Source: Janibacter sp. A1S7 (lineage in GTDB: Bacteria; Actinomycetota; Actinomycetes; Actinomycetales; Dermatophilaceae). Taken from it: 64,000 nucleotides of DNA. This document shows positions 30,242 through 38,846 of this stretch, piece after piece (the stretch's first letter is position 1; each line of letters begins with the position of its first letter). A program made the position numbers and the translations under genes. The notes beneath the pieces were generated by a model. That model was not told the origin of the DNA. It searched no databases and was given only the letters and a program-made list of their open reading frames with translations. Location: positions 2,542,001-2,606,000 of the forward strand of contig NZ_CP144913.1 of the NCBI RefSeq assembly GCF_037198315.1, given 5' to 3'.

Positions 30242-31288
30242 ACCCGTCCCGACACCGTCCGGGACGTCCCCGTCGCCGACGGGCAGCGCGACCTGCGCTG
30301 CGGTGTCGACGTCGTCGGCGGGCAGCGACCGGGTCACCCCGGCCGCGTCACCCAGCTTGACCATGACGACGCCGGCGAGGATCGCCACACCACCGAGCAC
30401 CTGGCCGATCCCCAGGGCCTCGCCGACGAGCACCCACGCGAAGCCGATGGCGATGAGCACCTCACTCAGGCCGACGAAGGAGGCCACCGTCGAGCCGAGG
30501 ATGCGCGTGGCCGCGATGCCCGAGGCGTAGGCGATGGCACCGGCCACGAGGGCCAGTTCGAGGACCGCGACCCACCAGGGCAGGGCCCACCCGGCAAGGG
30601 TGATGTCCGCCGTGTTGGTCGCCCAGGGGAGCAGCCCGACGGCGGCGGCACCGACGAGGCTCGCCGCGCCCACGGCCAGCCCCCCACCGGCGAGAGCGAT
30701 CGGTGGCAGCGGATGCTCGCCCTCGTGCGCCGCGACCAGGAAGAAGACGACGAGACCGACGGCGGCCAGCACGCCCCACAGGACGCCGACGAGGTCGACC
30801 TCGGCGCCGGAGATCACGTCGAGGACGAGCACGAGCCCGACGATCGCGGCACCGACTCCCGCGGACGTCAGGCGGTTCGGCCGACGACCGTGGCGCGCCC
30901 ACATCCACCCCACGATGAGCACGGGCGCGAGGTACTCGAGGAGGAGCGCGACACCCACGGAGAGGTGGTCGACCGCCATGAAGTACGCGAACTGGCAGGC
31001 CGCGACGGCCACGAAACCGTAGGTGATGACCGGCACGAGGTTGCTGCGGAAGAGGTGCCACCGTCCGCGCATCGCGACGGCCGTCGGGCCCGCAAGCAGG
31101 AGCGCGGCCCCGACGATCCGCAGGGTCACGACCGCTCCGGGGCTCCAGCCCTGCACCATCAGCGCCGAGCCGAAGGTCCCCGACGAGCCGAAGGTCGCCG
31201 CCGACAGGAGTGCGACCAGCAGACCGAGCAGGAAGGGCGTCTGCCGTGAGGCGGACGAGGTGGGTGACACGAGCGGTCCTTGCGTCAT
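30215..31288 (-). CDS. EamA/DMT-family transporter
   Basis: 357 residues with ten predicted membrane helices in two EamA repeats (about 20-145 and 160-300), starting FLLGLLVALLSAATFGSSGTFGSALMVQGWSP. The polar 45-residue C-terminal tail is cytosolic. Members export amino acids, metabolites or drugs; the substrate is unknown. The start codon lies inside an 11-base inverted repeat shared with the divergent CGNR regulator gene, and no ribosome site is visible, so a leaderless transcript is possible. Confidence 0.87.
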   Translation of the reverse strand: MTQGPLVSPTSSASRQTPFLLGLLVALLSAATFGSSGTFGSALMVQGWSPGAVVTLRIVGAALLLAGPTAVAMRGRWHLFRSNLVPVITYGFVAVAACQFAYFMAVDHLSVGVALLLEYLAPVLIVGWMWARHGRRPNRLTSAGVGAAIVGLVLVLDVISGAEVDLVGVLWGVLAAVGLVVFFLVAAHEGEHPLPPIALAGGGLAVGAASLVGAAAVGLLPWATNTADITLAGWALPWWVAVLELALVAGAIAYASGIAATRILGSTVASFVGLSEVLIAIGFAWVLVGEALGIGQVLGGVAILAGVVMVKLGDAAGVTRSLPADDVDTAAQVALPVGDGDVPDGVGTGLADPVRVH

Positions 31289-31316
31289 GGGTGAAGTAGG
31301 GTATTACCCATGACGC
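31282..31316. promoter_or_regulatory. Palindromic operator between EamA and CGNR genes
   Basis: GCGTCATGGGT (31282-31292) and ACCCATGACGC (31306-31316) are exact inverted repeats with 13 bases between, inside which GGGTATTACCC (31299-31309) is itself nearly palindromic. One arm covers the EamA start codon; the other lies 27 bases before the CGNR gene. A likely binding site for the CGNR protein. Confidence 0.65.
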
Positions 31317-31343
31317 TAGACCTGTGGAGCATCAGGAGTCAAC

Positions 31344-31886
31344 ATGACTTTCGCTCATGACACGGACGTCGCGCTGCGAACCGCCGCGGCGCTGGTCAAC
31401 ACGGCCCGCACCGCCCACGGGGACACCCTGACCACGACGGACGGGCTGCGGGACTTCTACACGCAGTGGGGGTGGACCGGCCGGGTCACGGGGGACGCGC
31501 ACGAGCTGGACCAGGTCCGCGAGCTGCGGCCACGGCTGCGCGCGGCCTGGGCGGCCACGTCCGACGAGGGGCTCGCCACGCTCGTCAACACGCTGCTGCG
31601 CGAGGGCCGCGCGCTCCCCCAGGTCGTCACCCACGACGACTACGGCTGGCACATCCACGCCACGCCCTCGGACGCGCCGCTCGCGCAACGCATGCAGGTC
31701 GAGGCAGCGATGGCCCTCGTCGACGTCGTCCGGGTCGGGGAACGCTCCCGCTTGCGGGTCTGCGCCGCCGACGACTGCGACAACGTCCTGGTCGACCTCT
31801 CCCGCAACCGCTCCCGGCGCTACTGCGAGGACGGCTGCGGCAACCGGCTCGCCGCCGCGGCCTACCGCTCCCGGCGCGACGGCTGA
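31344..31886 (+). CDS. CGNR zinc-finger / ABATE-domain regulator
   Basis: 180 residues. The N-terminal ABATE region (ALRTAAALVNTARTA; LRDFYTQWGWTG) is thought to sense stress or a ligand, and the C-terminal CGNR zinc finger (residues about 138-178: CAADDCDNVLVDLSRNRSRRYCEDGCGNRLAAAAYRSR, shown here as blocks CAADDC, RRYCEDGCGNR) binds DNA. ATG 31344 follows AGGAG. It is divergent from the EamA exporter, a common pairing in actinobacteria, and the shared operator suggests it controls the exporter and itself. Confidence 0.85.
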   Translation: MTFAHDTDVALRTAAALVNTARTAHGDTLTTTDGLRDFYTQWGWTGRVTGDAHELDQVRELRPRLRAAWAATSDEGLATLVNTLLREGRALPQVVTHDDYGWHIHATPSDAPLAQRMQVEAAMALVDVVRVGERSRLRVCAADDCDNVLVDLSRNRSRRYCEDGCGNRLAAAAYRSRRDG

Positions 31887-31918
31887 GGCGGACCCGGGAG
31901 CGGGCGGCGACCCAGGGG

Positions 31919-32890
31919 TCAGGTGAAGAGGCTGGTGACCGAGCCGTCCTCGAAGACCTCACGGATCGCCCGCGAGACGAGCGGGGCGATCGACAGCTCG
32001 GTCAGCCCCTCGAAGCGCTGCCCGTCGACGAGCGGAAGGGTGTCGGTGACGATGATCTCCTCGGCCGCGCAGGCCTGCAGCCGCTCGACGGCCGGACCGG
32101 ACAGGATCGCGTGGGTCGCGGCGATGATCACCCCGGCAGCGCCGTCGGCCAGGAGGGCGTCAGCGGCCTTGGTGATCGTGCCCGCGGTGTCGATCATGTC
32201 GTCGACGAGCACGCACCACCGGCCCTCGACCTCACCGACGACGCGGTTGGCGACGCTCTCGTTCGGGCGGTCGATGTTGCGGGTCTTGTGGATGAAGGCC
32301 AGCGGCACCCCACCGAGCTTGCGCGACCACTGCTCGGCGACCTTGATGCGCCCGGCATCCGGGGAGACCACGGCGAGCTCGCGGTCGCCGTACTTCTCCT
32401 GGACGTACCTGGCCAGGATCGGACGGGCCATGAGGTGGTCGACCGGACCGTCGAAGAAGCCCTGGATCTGGTCGGTGTGCAGATCGACCGTGATCAGCCG
32501 GTCGGCACCTGCGGTCTTGAACATGTCCGCCATCAGGCGTGCGGAGATCGGCTCGCGACCGCGGTGCTTCTTGTCCTGGCGGGCGTACCCGTAGAAGGGC
32601 ATGACCACGGTGACCCGTTTGGCACTGGCGCGCTTGAGGGCATCGACCATGAGCAGCTGCTCCATGATCGCCTCGTTGATGGGCGTGGAGTGGCTCTGCA
32701 GGACGAAGGCGTCACACCCGCGCACCGACTCCTCGTAGCGCACGTAGATCTCGCCGTTGGCGAAGTCGTACGCGCTGGTGGGCACCAGGTCGATGTCCAG
32801 CTCCGCGGCAACGGCGTCCGCCAGTGCCGGGTGGGTTCGTCCGGTGAAGACCATGAGGTTCTTCTCCGGGGTCTTGTGGATGCCGGTCAC
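31919..32890 (-). CDS. prs: Ribose-phosphate pyrophosphokinase
   Basis: 323 residues. Makes PRPP from ribose 5-phosphate and ATP. Family motifs: FTGRTHPALADAVAAELD, YGYARQDKKHRGREPISARLMADM (ATP loop), VDLHTDQIQGFFDGPVDHL (PRPP-synthase signature), and VLVDDMIDTAGTI (PRPP-binding loop). GTG 32890 overlaps the glmU stop as GTGA, with AGGA upstream. glmU-prs is a standard actinobacterial pair; PRPP is also needed for decaprenyl-arabinose, nucleotides and histidine. Confidence 0.97.
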   Translation of the reverse strand: MTGIHKTPEKNLMVFTGRTHPALADAVAAELDIDLVPTSAYDFANGEIYVRYEESVRGCDAFVLQSHSTPINEAIMEQLLMVDALKRASAKRVTVVMPFYGYARQDKKHRGREPISARLMADMFKTAGADRLITVDLHTDQIQGFFDGPVDHLMARPILARYVQEKYGDRELAVVSPDAGRIKVAEQWSRKLGGVPLAFIHKTRNIDRPNESVANRVVGEVEGRWCVLVDDMIDTAGTITKAADALLADGAAGVIIAATHAILSGPAVERLQACAAEEIIVTDTLPLVDGQRFEGLTELSIAPLVSRAIREVFEDGSVTSLFT

Positions 32891-34371
32891 TGGGGGTCCT
32901 CGCTGCTGTCGGGGGTGGGTTCGGGCGAAGGGGGCTGGGCTGCGGCATGCGCAGCGGCTGCAGTGGGGGTGTCGCGCCGCTGCGTGGCGACCCACCCGTC
33001 GATGGTGCGCTGACGGCCACGAGCCACACCGAGTTGGCCGGGCCCGACCGTGTCGGTGATGGCTGATCCGGCGGCGACGTAGGCACCGTCGGCGATCTCG
33101 ACCGGGGCGACGAGGACGCAGTTCGACCCGACGAAGGAGTGCCGGCCGACGGTCGTGCGGTGCTTGGTGACCCCGTCGTAGTTCGCGAAGATCGTACCGG
33201 CGCCGATGTTGGCCCCCGCCTTGATCTCCGCGTCACCCGCGTAGGTCAGGTGGGGCACCTTCGCGCCTGCGCCGATCGTCGTGTTCTTCGTCTCGACGAA
33301 GCCGCCGATCTTCCCCTTCGCGCCCAGGACGGTACCGGGGCGCAGGTACGAGTAGGGGCCGACGGTCGCGCCGGCACCGATGACGGCGAGGCTGCCCTCC
33401 GCGCGCTTGACCTCGGCGCCGTCCCCGACCTCGCAGTCGGTGAGGGTGACGTCCGGGCCGACGGTCGCCTCGGCGCCGATGGACGTGGCACCCAGCAGCT
33501 GGGTGCCGGGCAGGACCCTCGTGTCCTGACCGATGCTCACGTCCACGTCGATCCAGGTGGTGGCCGGATCGACGATGGTCACCCCGGCGCGCATGTGGCG
33601 CTCGCAGGTGCGGCGGTTGAGCTCCTTGCCGAGGCTGGCCAGCTGGACGCGGTCGTTGACGCCCTCGGTCTGGTCGCGGTCGGTCAGGACGTGGGCGCGG
33701 ACCGTGCCGCCGGCGGCGCGGGCGAGCTGGACGACGTCGGTGAGGTACTTCTCACCCTGGGCGTTGTCGGGGGTCACGTTGGCCAGCTCGCGGCGCAGGA
33801 CCGCGGCGTCGAAGGCGTAGATCCCGGAGTTGATCTCGGTGATCGCCCGCTCGTCCTCGGTCGCGTCCTTGAACTCCACGATCCGCTCGACGGTGCCGTC
33901 CGGGTCGCGCACGATCCGGCCGTAGGACTTGGCATCCGCCAGCACCGAGGTGACGACCGTGACGGCGGCCGACGCCTCGACGTGGACCCGGGTCAGGTCA
34001 CTGATGGTCTCGGCCGACAGCAGTGGCACGTCACCCATGGTGACCACGACGGTGCCGGTGATGTCGTCGGGCAGGACGGCCAGACCGCACTCGACCGCGC
34101 GGCCGGTGCCCTTGACCTCGTCCTGGTCGGCGAGGGTGCACGACTGACCGTCCCGGGAGGCGAACTCCTCGACGAAGGCGGCGACCCGGTCGCGCTGGTG
34201 GCGGATGACGACCACGGTCTCCGCGGCCCCGGCGCCCGAGGCCGCGCGCATGGCGTGACCGAGGAGCGGAGCCCCGCCGATGGGATGGAGGACCTTCGGG
34301 AGGGTCGACTTCATCCGGGTTCCCTCGCCCGCGGCAAGGATGATGACTGCGTCGGGGCGGACGTCGTTCAC
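32887..34371 (-). CDS. glmU: Bifunctional GlmU (UDP-GlcNAc synthesis)
   Basis: 494 residues. N-terminal uridyltransferase (about 8-235, LAAGEGTRMKSTLPKVLH) and C-terminal left-handed beta-helix acetyltransferase (about 255-450, with NIGAGTIFANYDGVTKHRTTVG carrying active-site residues). A disordered Ala/Pro/Ser tail of about 40 residues follows, as in mycobacteria. It makes UDP-GlcNAc for peptidoglycan. GTG 34371 is chosen because GGAGA stands upstream and family similarity begins there. nagA is divergent, 112 bases away, so UDP-GlcNAc synthesis and GlcNAc-6-P recycling are neighbours. Confidence 0.96.
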   Translation of the reverse strand: MNDVRPDAVIILAAGEGTRMKSTLPKVLHPIGGAPLLGHAMRAASGAGAAETVVVIRHQRDRVAAFVEEFASRDGQSCTLADQDEVKGTGRAVECGLAVLPDDITGTVVVTMGDVPLLSAETISDLTRVHVEASAAVTVVTSVLADAKSYGRIVRDPDGTVERIVEFKDATEDERAITEINSGIYAFDAAVLRRELANVTPDNAQGEKYLTDVVQLARAAGGTVRAHVLTDRDQTEGVNDRVQLASLGKELNRRTCERHMRAGVTIVDPATTWIDVDVSIGQDTRVLPGTQLLGATSIGAEATVGPDVTLTDCEVGDGAEVKRAEGSLAVIGAGATVGPYSYLRPGTVLGAKGKIGGFVETKNTTIGAGAKVPHLTYAGDAEIKAGANIGAGTIFANYDGVTKHRTTVGRHSFVGSNCVLVAPVEIADGAYVAAGSAITDTVGPGQLGVARGRQRTIDGWVATQRRDTPTAAAAHAAAQPPSPEPTPDSSEDPQ

Positions 34372-34483
34372 GCGATGTTCTCCGGGAGGTCGGGTGTGCG
34401 GCTGGACGTCTGGGCCGCGCGGCCACTCTATCCGCCCCCGGGCGGGTGGTGCGCCGCGGGACGTCTGCGGAGAGGATGGGGAC

Positions 34484-35605
34484 GTGATCCTCACCGCTGA
34501 CCACCTCATCACACCGGCTCGGACCTGTGCCGCGGCGTGGGTACGCGTCGATGGCGACCGCATCCTCGAGGTGGGCGAAGGACGTCCCCCCTCTCCTGCC
34601 GACCGCCACCTGCCGGGGACGCTCGTCCCCGGTTTCGTCGACGTGCACTGCCACGGCGGTGGCGGCGCGTCGTTCACCACCGGGGACGCCAGCGATGCCC
34701 AGCAGGTCGTCGCCGCGCACCTGCGCCACGGCACGACGAGCCTCGTCGCCAGCCTGGTCACCGACGGGATCGACGAGCTGGAGCGGTCCGTACGCGCCCT
34801 CGGCCAGCTCGTCACGGACGGCCAGCTGGCCGGGGTCCACCTCGAGGGCCCGTGGCTGTCCCGCGACTACTGCGGCGCCCACGAGCCGACGCTGTTGCGG
34901 CCCCCTTCGCCCGAGGAGGTCGACCGACTGCTGGCGGCCGGTGACGCCGCCGTGACGATGGTGACGATCGCCCCCGAGCTCGACGGTGCGATCGACGCGG
35001 TGCGGCGCCTGGTCCGGGCCGGTGTCGTCGTCGGGGTCGGACACACCGACGCGACGTGGGAGCAGGCGCGCGAGGCGATCGACGCCGGAGCCACCGTCGC
35101 GACGCACCTGTTCAACCAGATCCGCCCGCTGCACCACCGGCGCCCCGGACCCATTGCCGCCCTGCTGGAGGACGAGCGGGTGTGGGTGGAGCTGGTCTCC
35201 GACGGCACCCACGTCCACCCGGCCATGCTGCGACTGGCGCGAACTGGCGCGCCCGAGCGGATCATGCTCGTCACCGACGCGATGGGTGCCGCCGCTGCCG
35301 AGGACGGCGACTACCGCCTCGGGCCGATCCACGTGCGGGTGCGTGACGGGATCGCCCGCACACCCACGGGCGCGATCGCCGGGTCGACGTTGACCATGGC
35401 GGGGGCGGTGCGGCACAGCGTCGCGAGCGGCTTCACGCTCGAGCAGGCCGTCGACGCCGCCACCCGCGCCCCGGCCGCGGCGCTCGGTCTGGCCGACGTC
35501 GGAGAGATCCGGCGCGGAGCCCGGGCTGACTTCGTGGTGCTGGACGGCGATCTCGGGGTCACGCACGTGATGCGCGCCGGCGTCTGGGTGACACGCCACC
35601 GGTGA
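34484..35605 (+). CDS. nagA: N-acetylglucosamine-6-phosphate deacetylase
   Basis: 373 residues. Removes acetate from GlcNAc-6-P during amino-sugar recycling. FVDVHCHGGGG gives the first metal ligands, HLEGPW the Glu, GHTDAT and THLFN two His, VSDGTHVHP substrate residues, and VTDAMGAAAAEDG the catalytic Asp; the amidohydrolase end FVVLDGDLGVTHVMRAG is present. GTG 34484 follows GAGAGGA. Ends 16 bases from the convergent TOPRIM gene. Confidence 0.92.
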   Translation: MILTADHLITPARTCAAAWVRVDGDRILEVGEGRPPSPADRHLPGTLVPGFVDVHCHGGGGASFTTGDASDAQQVVAAHLRHGTTSLVASLVTDGIDELERSVRALGQLVTDGQLAGVHLEGPWLSRDYCGAHEPTLLRPPSPEEVDRLLAAGDAAVTMVTIAPELDGAIDAVRRLVRAGVVVGVGHTDATWEQAREAIDAGATVATHLFNQIRPLHHRRPGPIAALLEDERVWVELVSDGTHVHPAMLRLARTGAPERIMLVTDAMGAAAAEDGDYRLGPIHVRVRDGIARTPTGAIAGSTLTMAGAVRHSVASGFTLEQAVDAATRAPAAALGLADVGEIRRGARADFVVLDGDLGVTHVMRAGVWVTRHR

Positions 35606-35621
35606 TCCCGGCGGCGCGCGC

Positions 35622-36182
35622 TCACCACTGCTCGAGCACGGCCATGAGCGGTGCGGGCGCCTCCCCGAGCTCCATGGCCTCGACGAAGACCTCGGCGTAC
35701 CTGGCCTTCCGCCCCGACTGCGCCCCGAGGAATCGTCGAAGCACCGCCTCGGTGGGCCTTCCGCGGTGGGCCGGCATGTGCGCGAGACGACGCAGCGAGC
35801 GGCCATCGCCTGCCTGCTCGACCGCCGCCACGGCCCGTCCCGCGCCGAGGGTGCGGATGAGCTCGTCCTCCAGATCGACGACGCAGGCGTGGAAGCCGGT
35901 CGCCGCCAGGGCATCGATCTCACGCTCGCCCGTGACGCCGGCTGCCGCGAGCCCAACCCGCAGCTGCTGCTTCTCGCCGATGTCGTAGAGACCGGCGAGG
36001 CGGACGTCGAGTCCGCGTGGTCCGTACCTCGTCGCGAAGGCACGGACGTTGCCGATACCGCCCATGGGGACGATCTCGACCCCCTCGCCCGGCAGGTCCC
36101 GGCCGAGGCGCCGGGCGAGGGCGTGCAGGGCCACCCGGTCGCTGTTGCCCTCGACGAGGACGACGGCCTGCGGTGCACTCAC
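35622..36182 (-). CDS. Stand-alone TOPRIM protein (OLD-family-like)
   Basis: 186 residues from GTG 36182; an in-frame TTG at 36218 is the alternative. AVVLVEGNSDRVALHALARRLG is the TOPRIM Glu motif, EIVPMGGIGNVRAFATRYG the next block, and GLYDIGEKQQL takes the place of the DxD-type motif, with only one clear Asp. The rest (YAEVFVEAMELGEAPAPL) resembles proteins annotated as OLD-type TOPRIM nucleotidyl transferase/hydrolase in actinobacteria. No ATPase domain is fused or nearby, unlike true OLD nucleases. Function unknown; nucleic-acid processing is inferred. Confidence 0.7.
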   Translation of the reverse strand: MSAPQAVVLVEGNSDRVALHALARRLGRDLPGEGVEIVPMGGIGNVRAFATRYGPRGLDVRLAGLYDIGEKQQLRVGLAAAGVTGEREIDALAATGFHACVVDLEDELIRTLGAGRAVAAVEQAGDGRSLRRLAHMPAHRGRPTEAVLRRFLGAQSGRKARYAEVFVEAMELGEAPAPLMAVLEQW

Positions 36183-36273
36183 CGAACCATTGGGCGGCCG
36201 TGCCCGGTCACGTGTCAATCGTTCGCCTCCGGCACGCCTGGCCGACGTGGAGCTCGCTGCGCGCGGTCACGGC

Positions 36274-36355
36274 TGGCTCCCCGGGTAGGAGTCGAACCTA
36301 CGTCGCTAGTCCTGATTCAAAGTCAGGCGGGCCCTGCCGACAGACCAACCGGGGA
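36274..36355 (-). tRNA. tRNA-Gln(UUG)
   Basis: Minus strand: acceptor TCCCCGG (36355-36349) pairs with CCGGGGA, discriminator G and encoded CCA at 36277-36274. Anticodon arm CCTGA/TCAGG with loop CTTTGAA (anticodon TTG); T-arm GTAGG/CCTAC around TTCGACT. The variable region (ACTAGCGAC) is about nine bases, longer than the usual four or five. Located between the TOPRIM and TetR genes. Confidence 0.88.
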
Positions 36356-36425
36356 ACGCCGCCCATCGGCGGCACGGGACAGGGTAGTCCACGCGCGGGC
36401 GGCGCCCATCACGGACAATGGGTCC

Positions 36426-37067
36426 ATGACCGATCACGAGGACGTCGAGCGCCCCCGGCGATCACGCATGACCGGCGCGGCCCGTCGCGAGCAGCTCGTG
36501 GCCGTGGGGCGGCGGGCCTTCGCCGCGAAGGGGGTGGACGGCACCTCGGTCGAGGAGGTGGCGGCTGCGGCAGAGGTGTCCAAGCCGGTCGTGTACGAGC
36601 ACTTCGGCGGCAAGGAGGGCCTCTACGCCGTCGTCGTCGACCGTGAGCTGCGGGCCCTGACCGAGGCGGTCACCGCGACCCTGACCGCGGGCGGCACCGA
36701 CCGCGAGACCCTGGAGCGGGCCGCGCTCGCTCTCCTGGACTACATCGAGGCCTCCCCCGACGGCTTCCGCATCCTCGTGCGTGACGTCTCCGGCACCGCA
36801 CCGACCGGCACGTACGCGTCGCTGCTCTCCGACGTCGCCGGTCAGGTCTCGCACATCCTGAGGGAGGCCTTCGTCCGCCGCTCGATCGACCCGACGCACG
36901 CACCCATGTACGCGCAGATGCTCGTCGGGATGATGTCACTGACCGGTCAGTGGTGGCTCGAGACCCGCACGCCCACCAAGGAGGAGGTCGCCGCGCACGT
37001 GGTCAACCTCGCCTGGAACGGGCTCGCCGGGCTCGAGGAACCGCCCCGGCTCCGCAGCCACCGCTGA
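36426..37067 (+). CDS. TetR/AcrR family transcriptional regulator
   Basis: 213 residues. The HTH region is residues about 15-62 (REQLVAVGRRAFAAKGVDGTSVEEVAAAAEVSKPVVYEHFGGKEGLYAVVV), seen as blocks GTSVEEVAAAAEV and VYEHFGGKEGLY. The C-terminal ligand domain is helical and contains MMSLTGQWWLETRTPTKEEV. In other actinobacteria a TetR of this type lies near glmU/prs. ATG 36426; no strong ribosome site. The stop is one base from the stop of the convergent VOC gene. Confidence 0.88.
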   Translation: MTDHEDVERPRRSRMTGAARREQLVAVGRRAFAAKGVDGTSVEEVAAAAEVSKPVVYEHFGGKEGLYAVVVDRELRALTEAVTATLTAGGTDRETLERAALALLDYIEASPDGFRILVRDVSGTAPTGTYASLLSDVAGQVSHILREAFVRRSIDPTHAPMYAQMLVGMMSLTGQWWLETRTPTKEEVAAHVVNLAWNGLAGLEEPPRLRSHR

Positions 37068-37068
37068 C

Positions 37069-37428
37069 TCAGACCTGCTGCAGCTCCACCCGGTTGCCCA
37101 CCGGGTCGTCGGTGTGGAAGCGCCGGAGCCCGGGGATGGACTCGTCCCACCGGACCGGATGGCCGGCGGCGGCCACCCCCTTCGCCACCGCATCGAGGTC
37201 ATCGACGAGGAAGCACGGGTGCGCCGTGAGTGCCGGGCGGAAGTCCGCCTGCACACCACAGTGCAGCTGCCGGTCACCCGCCTGGAACCACGCACCACCG
37301 CGCGCGGCGAGGGCGGACGGCTTGGGGATCTCGGGCATCCCGAGCAGCTGCCCGTAGTACGCGCGCAACTCGTCCTCGCTGCCGGCCGGGCAGGCGATCT
37401 GCACGTGGTGCAGCCCGACGACGCTCAC
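37069..37428 (-). CDS. VOC (glyoxalase-like) family protein
   Basis: 119 residues, a single vicinal-oxygen-chelate module pair: LHHVQIACPAGSEDELRAYYGQLLGMPEIPKP, HPCFLVDDLDAVAKGVAAAG and FHTDDPVGNRVELQQ. A His at the first metal position and Glu in VELQ fit a metal-binding fold. The ATG overlaps the Tam stop as ATGA, so the two are co-translated. Substrate unknown. Confidence 0.82.
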   Translation of the reverse strand: MSVVGLHHVQIACPAGSEDELRAYYGQLLGMPEIPKPSALAARGGAWFQAGDRQLHCGVQADFRPALTAHPCFLVDDLDAVAKGVAAAGHPVRWDESIPGLRRFHTDDPVGNRVELQQV

Positions 37429-38225
37429 GGCGTGTGGCCCACCGCGAAGACCCGACGGAAGGGCAGGAGCACCCCCGCCGGCGTACGCGGGTAGGCCTGC
37501 TGGACCTTCTCGGCATAGGTGGCGATGAACTCCTCCCGCTCCTCGGCCTCGTCGAGGACGTCGAGCATCGGCTTCAGGCCCGTGCCGGTCACCCAGTCGA
37601 GGACCGGGTTGTCGCTCTCCCCCGCCGGATCGAGGACGTGCGTGTAGGTCGTCTCCCAGGCCTCGACGGCGAGGCCGTGCGCGCTGATGATCTGCAGGTA
37701 GGTCGCCGGCTCACCGGCGCCGTACCGGGTACTCGCCGCCTCCAGCTCACCACTGCGCGCGTGTGCGACGGCCGTCTCGCGCATGAGCGCATGCGTCGGG
37801 GCGTCGAAGTTGCCCGGCACCTGCATCGCGAACCAGCCGCCGGGGGCGAGCAGGTCGAGCCACCCCTCGATGAGGGGGAGGTGGCGCGGGACCCACTGCA
37901 GCGCAGCGTTGGTCACGATGACGTCAGGCGCGGCTCCCGTACCGGAGAGGTCCCACTCGGCCAGGTCGGCTTCGACCCACTCGACACGGCCCTCGGTGTC
38001 GAGTCGGCGGGCGGCCGCCAGCATCTCGACACTGTTGTCGACACCCACGACCCGGGCGTCGGGCCAGCGCTGGGCGAGGGAGAGCGTCGTCGGCCCGTGC
38101 CCGCAGCCGAGGTCGATGACGAGCCGGGGGTCCTCGGCGTCCACCCGGGCCATCAAGTCCTCGAACGGCCGGGTCCGCTCGCTCGAGAACTGGCCGTACC
38201 GACTGGGGTCCCACGTCACTGCCAT
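37425..38225 (-). CDS. tam: Trans-aconitate 2-methyltransferase
   Basis: 266 residues. SAM-binding motif VIDLGCGHGPTTLSLAQRWP, acidic loop VGVDNSVEML, and family blocks DVIVTNAALQWVPRHLPL, GGWFAMQVPGNFDAPTH and WETTYTHVLDP match Tam, which methylates trans-aconitate to keep it from inhibiting aconitase. The N-terminal WDPSRYGQFSSERTRPFEDL is diagnostic. Divergent from the MarR gene. Confidence 0.88.
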   Translation of the reverse strand: MAVTWDPSRYGQFSSERTRPFEDLMARVDAEDPRLVIDLGCGHGPTTLSLAQRWPDARVVGVDNSVEMLAAARRLDTEGRVEWVEADLAEWDLSGTGAAPDVIVTNAALQWVPRHLPLIEGWLDLLAPGGWFAMQVPGNFDAPTHALMRETAVAHARSGELEAASTRYGAGEPATYLQIISAHGLAVEAWETTYTHVLDPAGESDNPVLDWVTGTGLKPMLDVLDEAEEREEFIATYAEKVQQAYPRTPAGVLLPFRRVFAVGHTP

Positions 38226-38297
38226 GTCGCCTCCTCGTTGCTGGTGCCCGAGAGCCTAACCGTCGACACCCCGTCCCCGGTGGCTGAGCGCCGACAT

Positions 38298-38313
38298 ACT
38301 TCGACGTCAAGAT
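38298..38313. promoter_or_regulatory. Possible MarR-type operator
   Basis: ACTTCGACGTCAAGAT is an imperfect palindrome around GACGTC, similar to the TTGA-N-TCAA type sites I recall for actinobacterial MarR proteins. It lies 26-41 bases before the MarR start and in the divergent tam promoter region. Confidence 0.35.
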
Positions 38314-38338
38314 TCACGATGGCAGGTACGGTTTGGGG

Positions 38339-38845
38339 ATGACCAGCCGCCACGACCCCGCCGACGACGTCGACGCCATCGTCGAGGCCTGGCGTCGCGA
38401 GCGCCCCGATCTCGACATCGAGCCGCTGCACGTCTTCTCGCGCGTCACCCGGCTGGCGCGCCTGCTGGACCTCGACCGGATGAGCGCCTTCGAGCAGCAC
38501 TCGCTCGAGGGCTGGGAGTTCGACGTGCTCTCCGCGCTGCGTCGCGCCGGCGACCCGTACCAGCTCTCCCCCGGACGCCTCGTGCAGGAGACGCTCGTGA
38601 CCTCCGGGACGATGACCAACCGCATCGACCGCCTCGCGACGAAGGGCTGGGTGGCGCGCCTGCCCTCTCCCACCGACCGACGCGGGGTCATCGTGCACCT
38701 GACCTCGGACGGCCGGGAGCGCGTCGACGCCGCGATGGCCGACCTGCTCACCCGCGAGCGCGAGCTGCTCGCCTCGATGCCCGGCGATGAGCGCACCGCC
38801 CTGACCGCCGCGCTCCGGCGGCTGCTCGCCCCCTTCGAGGGCTGA
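38339..38845 (+). CDS. MarR family regulator
   Basis: 168 residues from ATG 38339 (an in-frame TTG lies six bases earlier). Winged-helix region: [63 protein letters not shown], seen as blocks LVTSGTMTNRIDRL and [13 protein letters not shown]. The N-terminal WRRERPDLDIEPLHVFSRVTRLARLLD helix is typical of the actinobacterial branch. No ribosome site is seen, so the mRNA may be leaderless. Its stop is one base from the stop of the convergent ABC-F gene. Confidence 0.88.
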   Translation: MTSRHDPADDVDAIVEAWRRERPDLDIEPLHVFSRVTRLARLLDLDRMSAFEQHSLEGWEFDVLSALRRAGDPYQLSPGRLVQETLVTSGTMTNRIDRLATKGWVARLPSPTDRRGVIVHLTSDGRERVDAAMADLLTRERELLASMPGDERTALTAALRRLLAPFEG

Positions 38846-38846
38846 G

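Noticed and set aside
36213-36218. TTGACA as a promoter for the TOPRIM gene
   Set aside because: No acceptable -10 at 16-19 bases, and the box overlaps the alternative start codon region.
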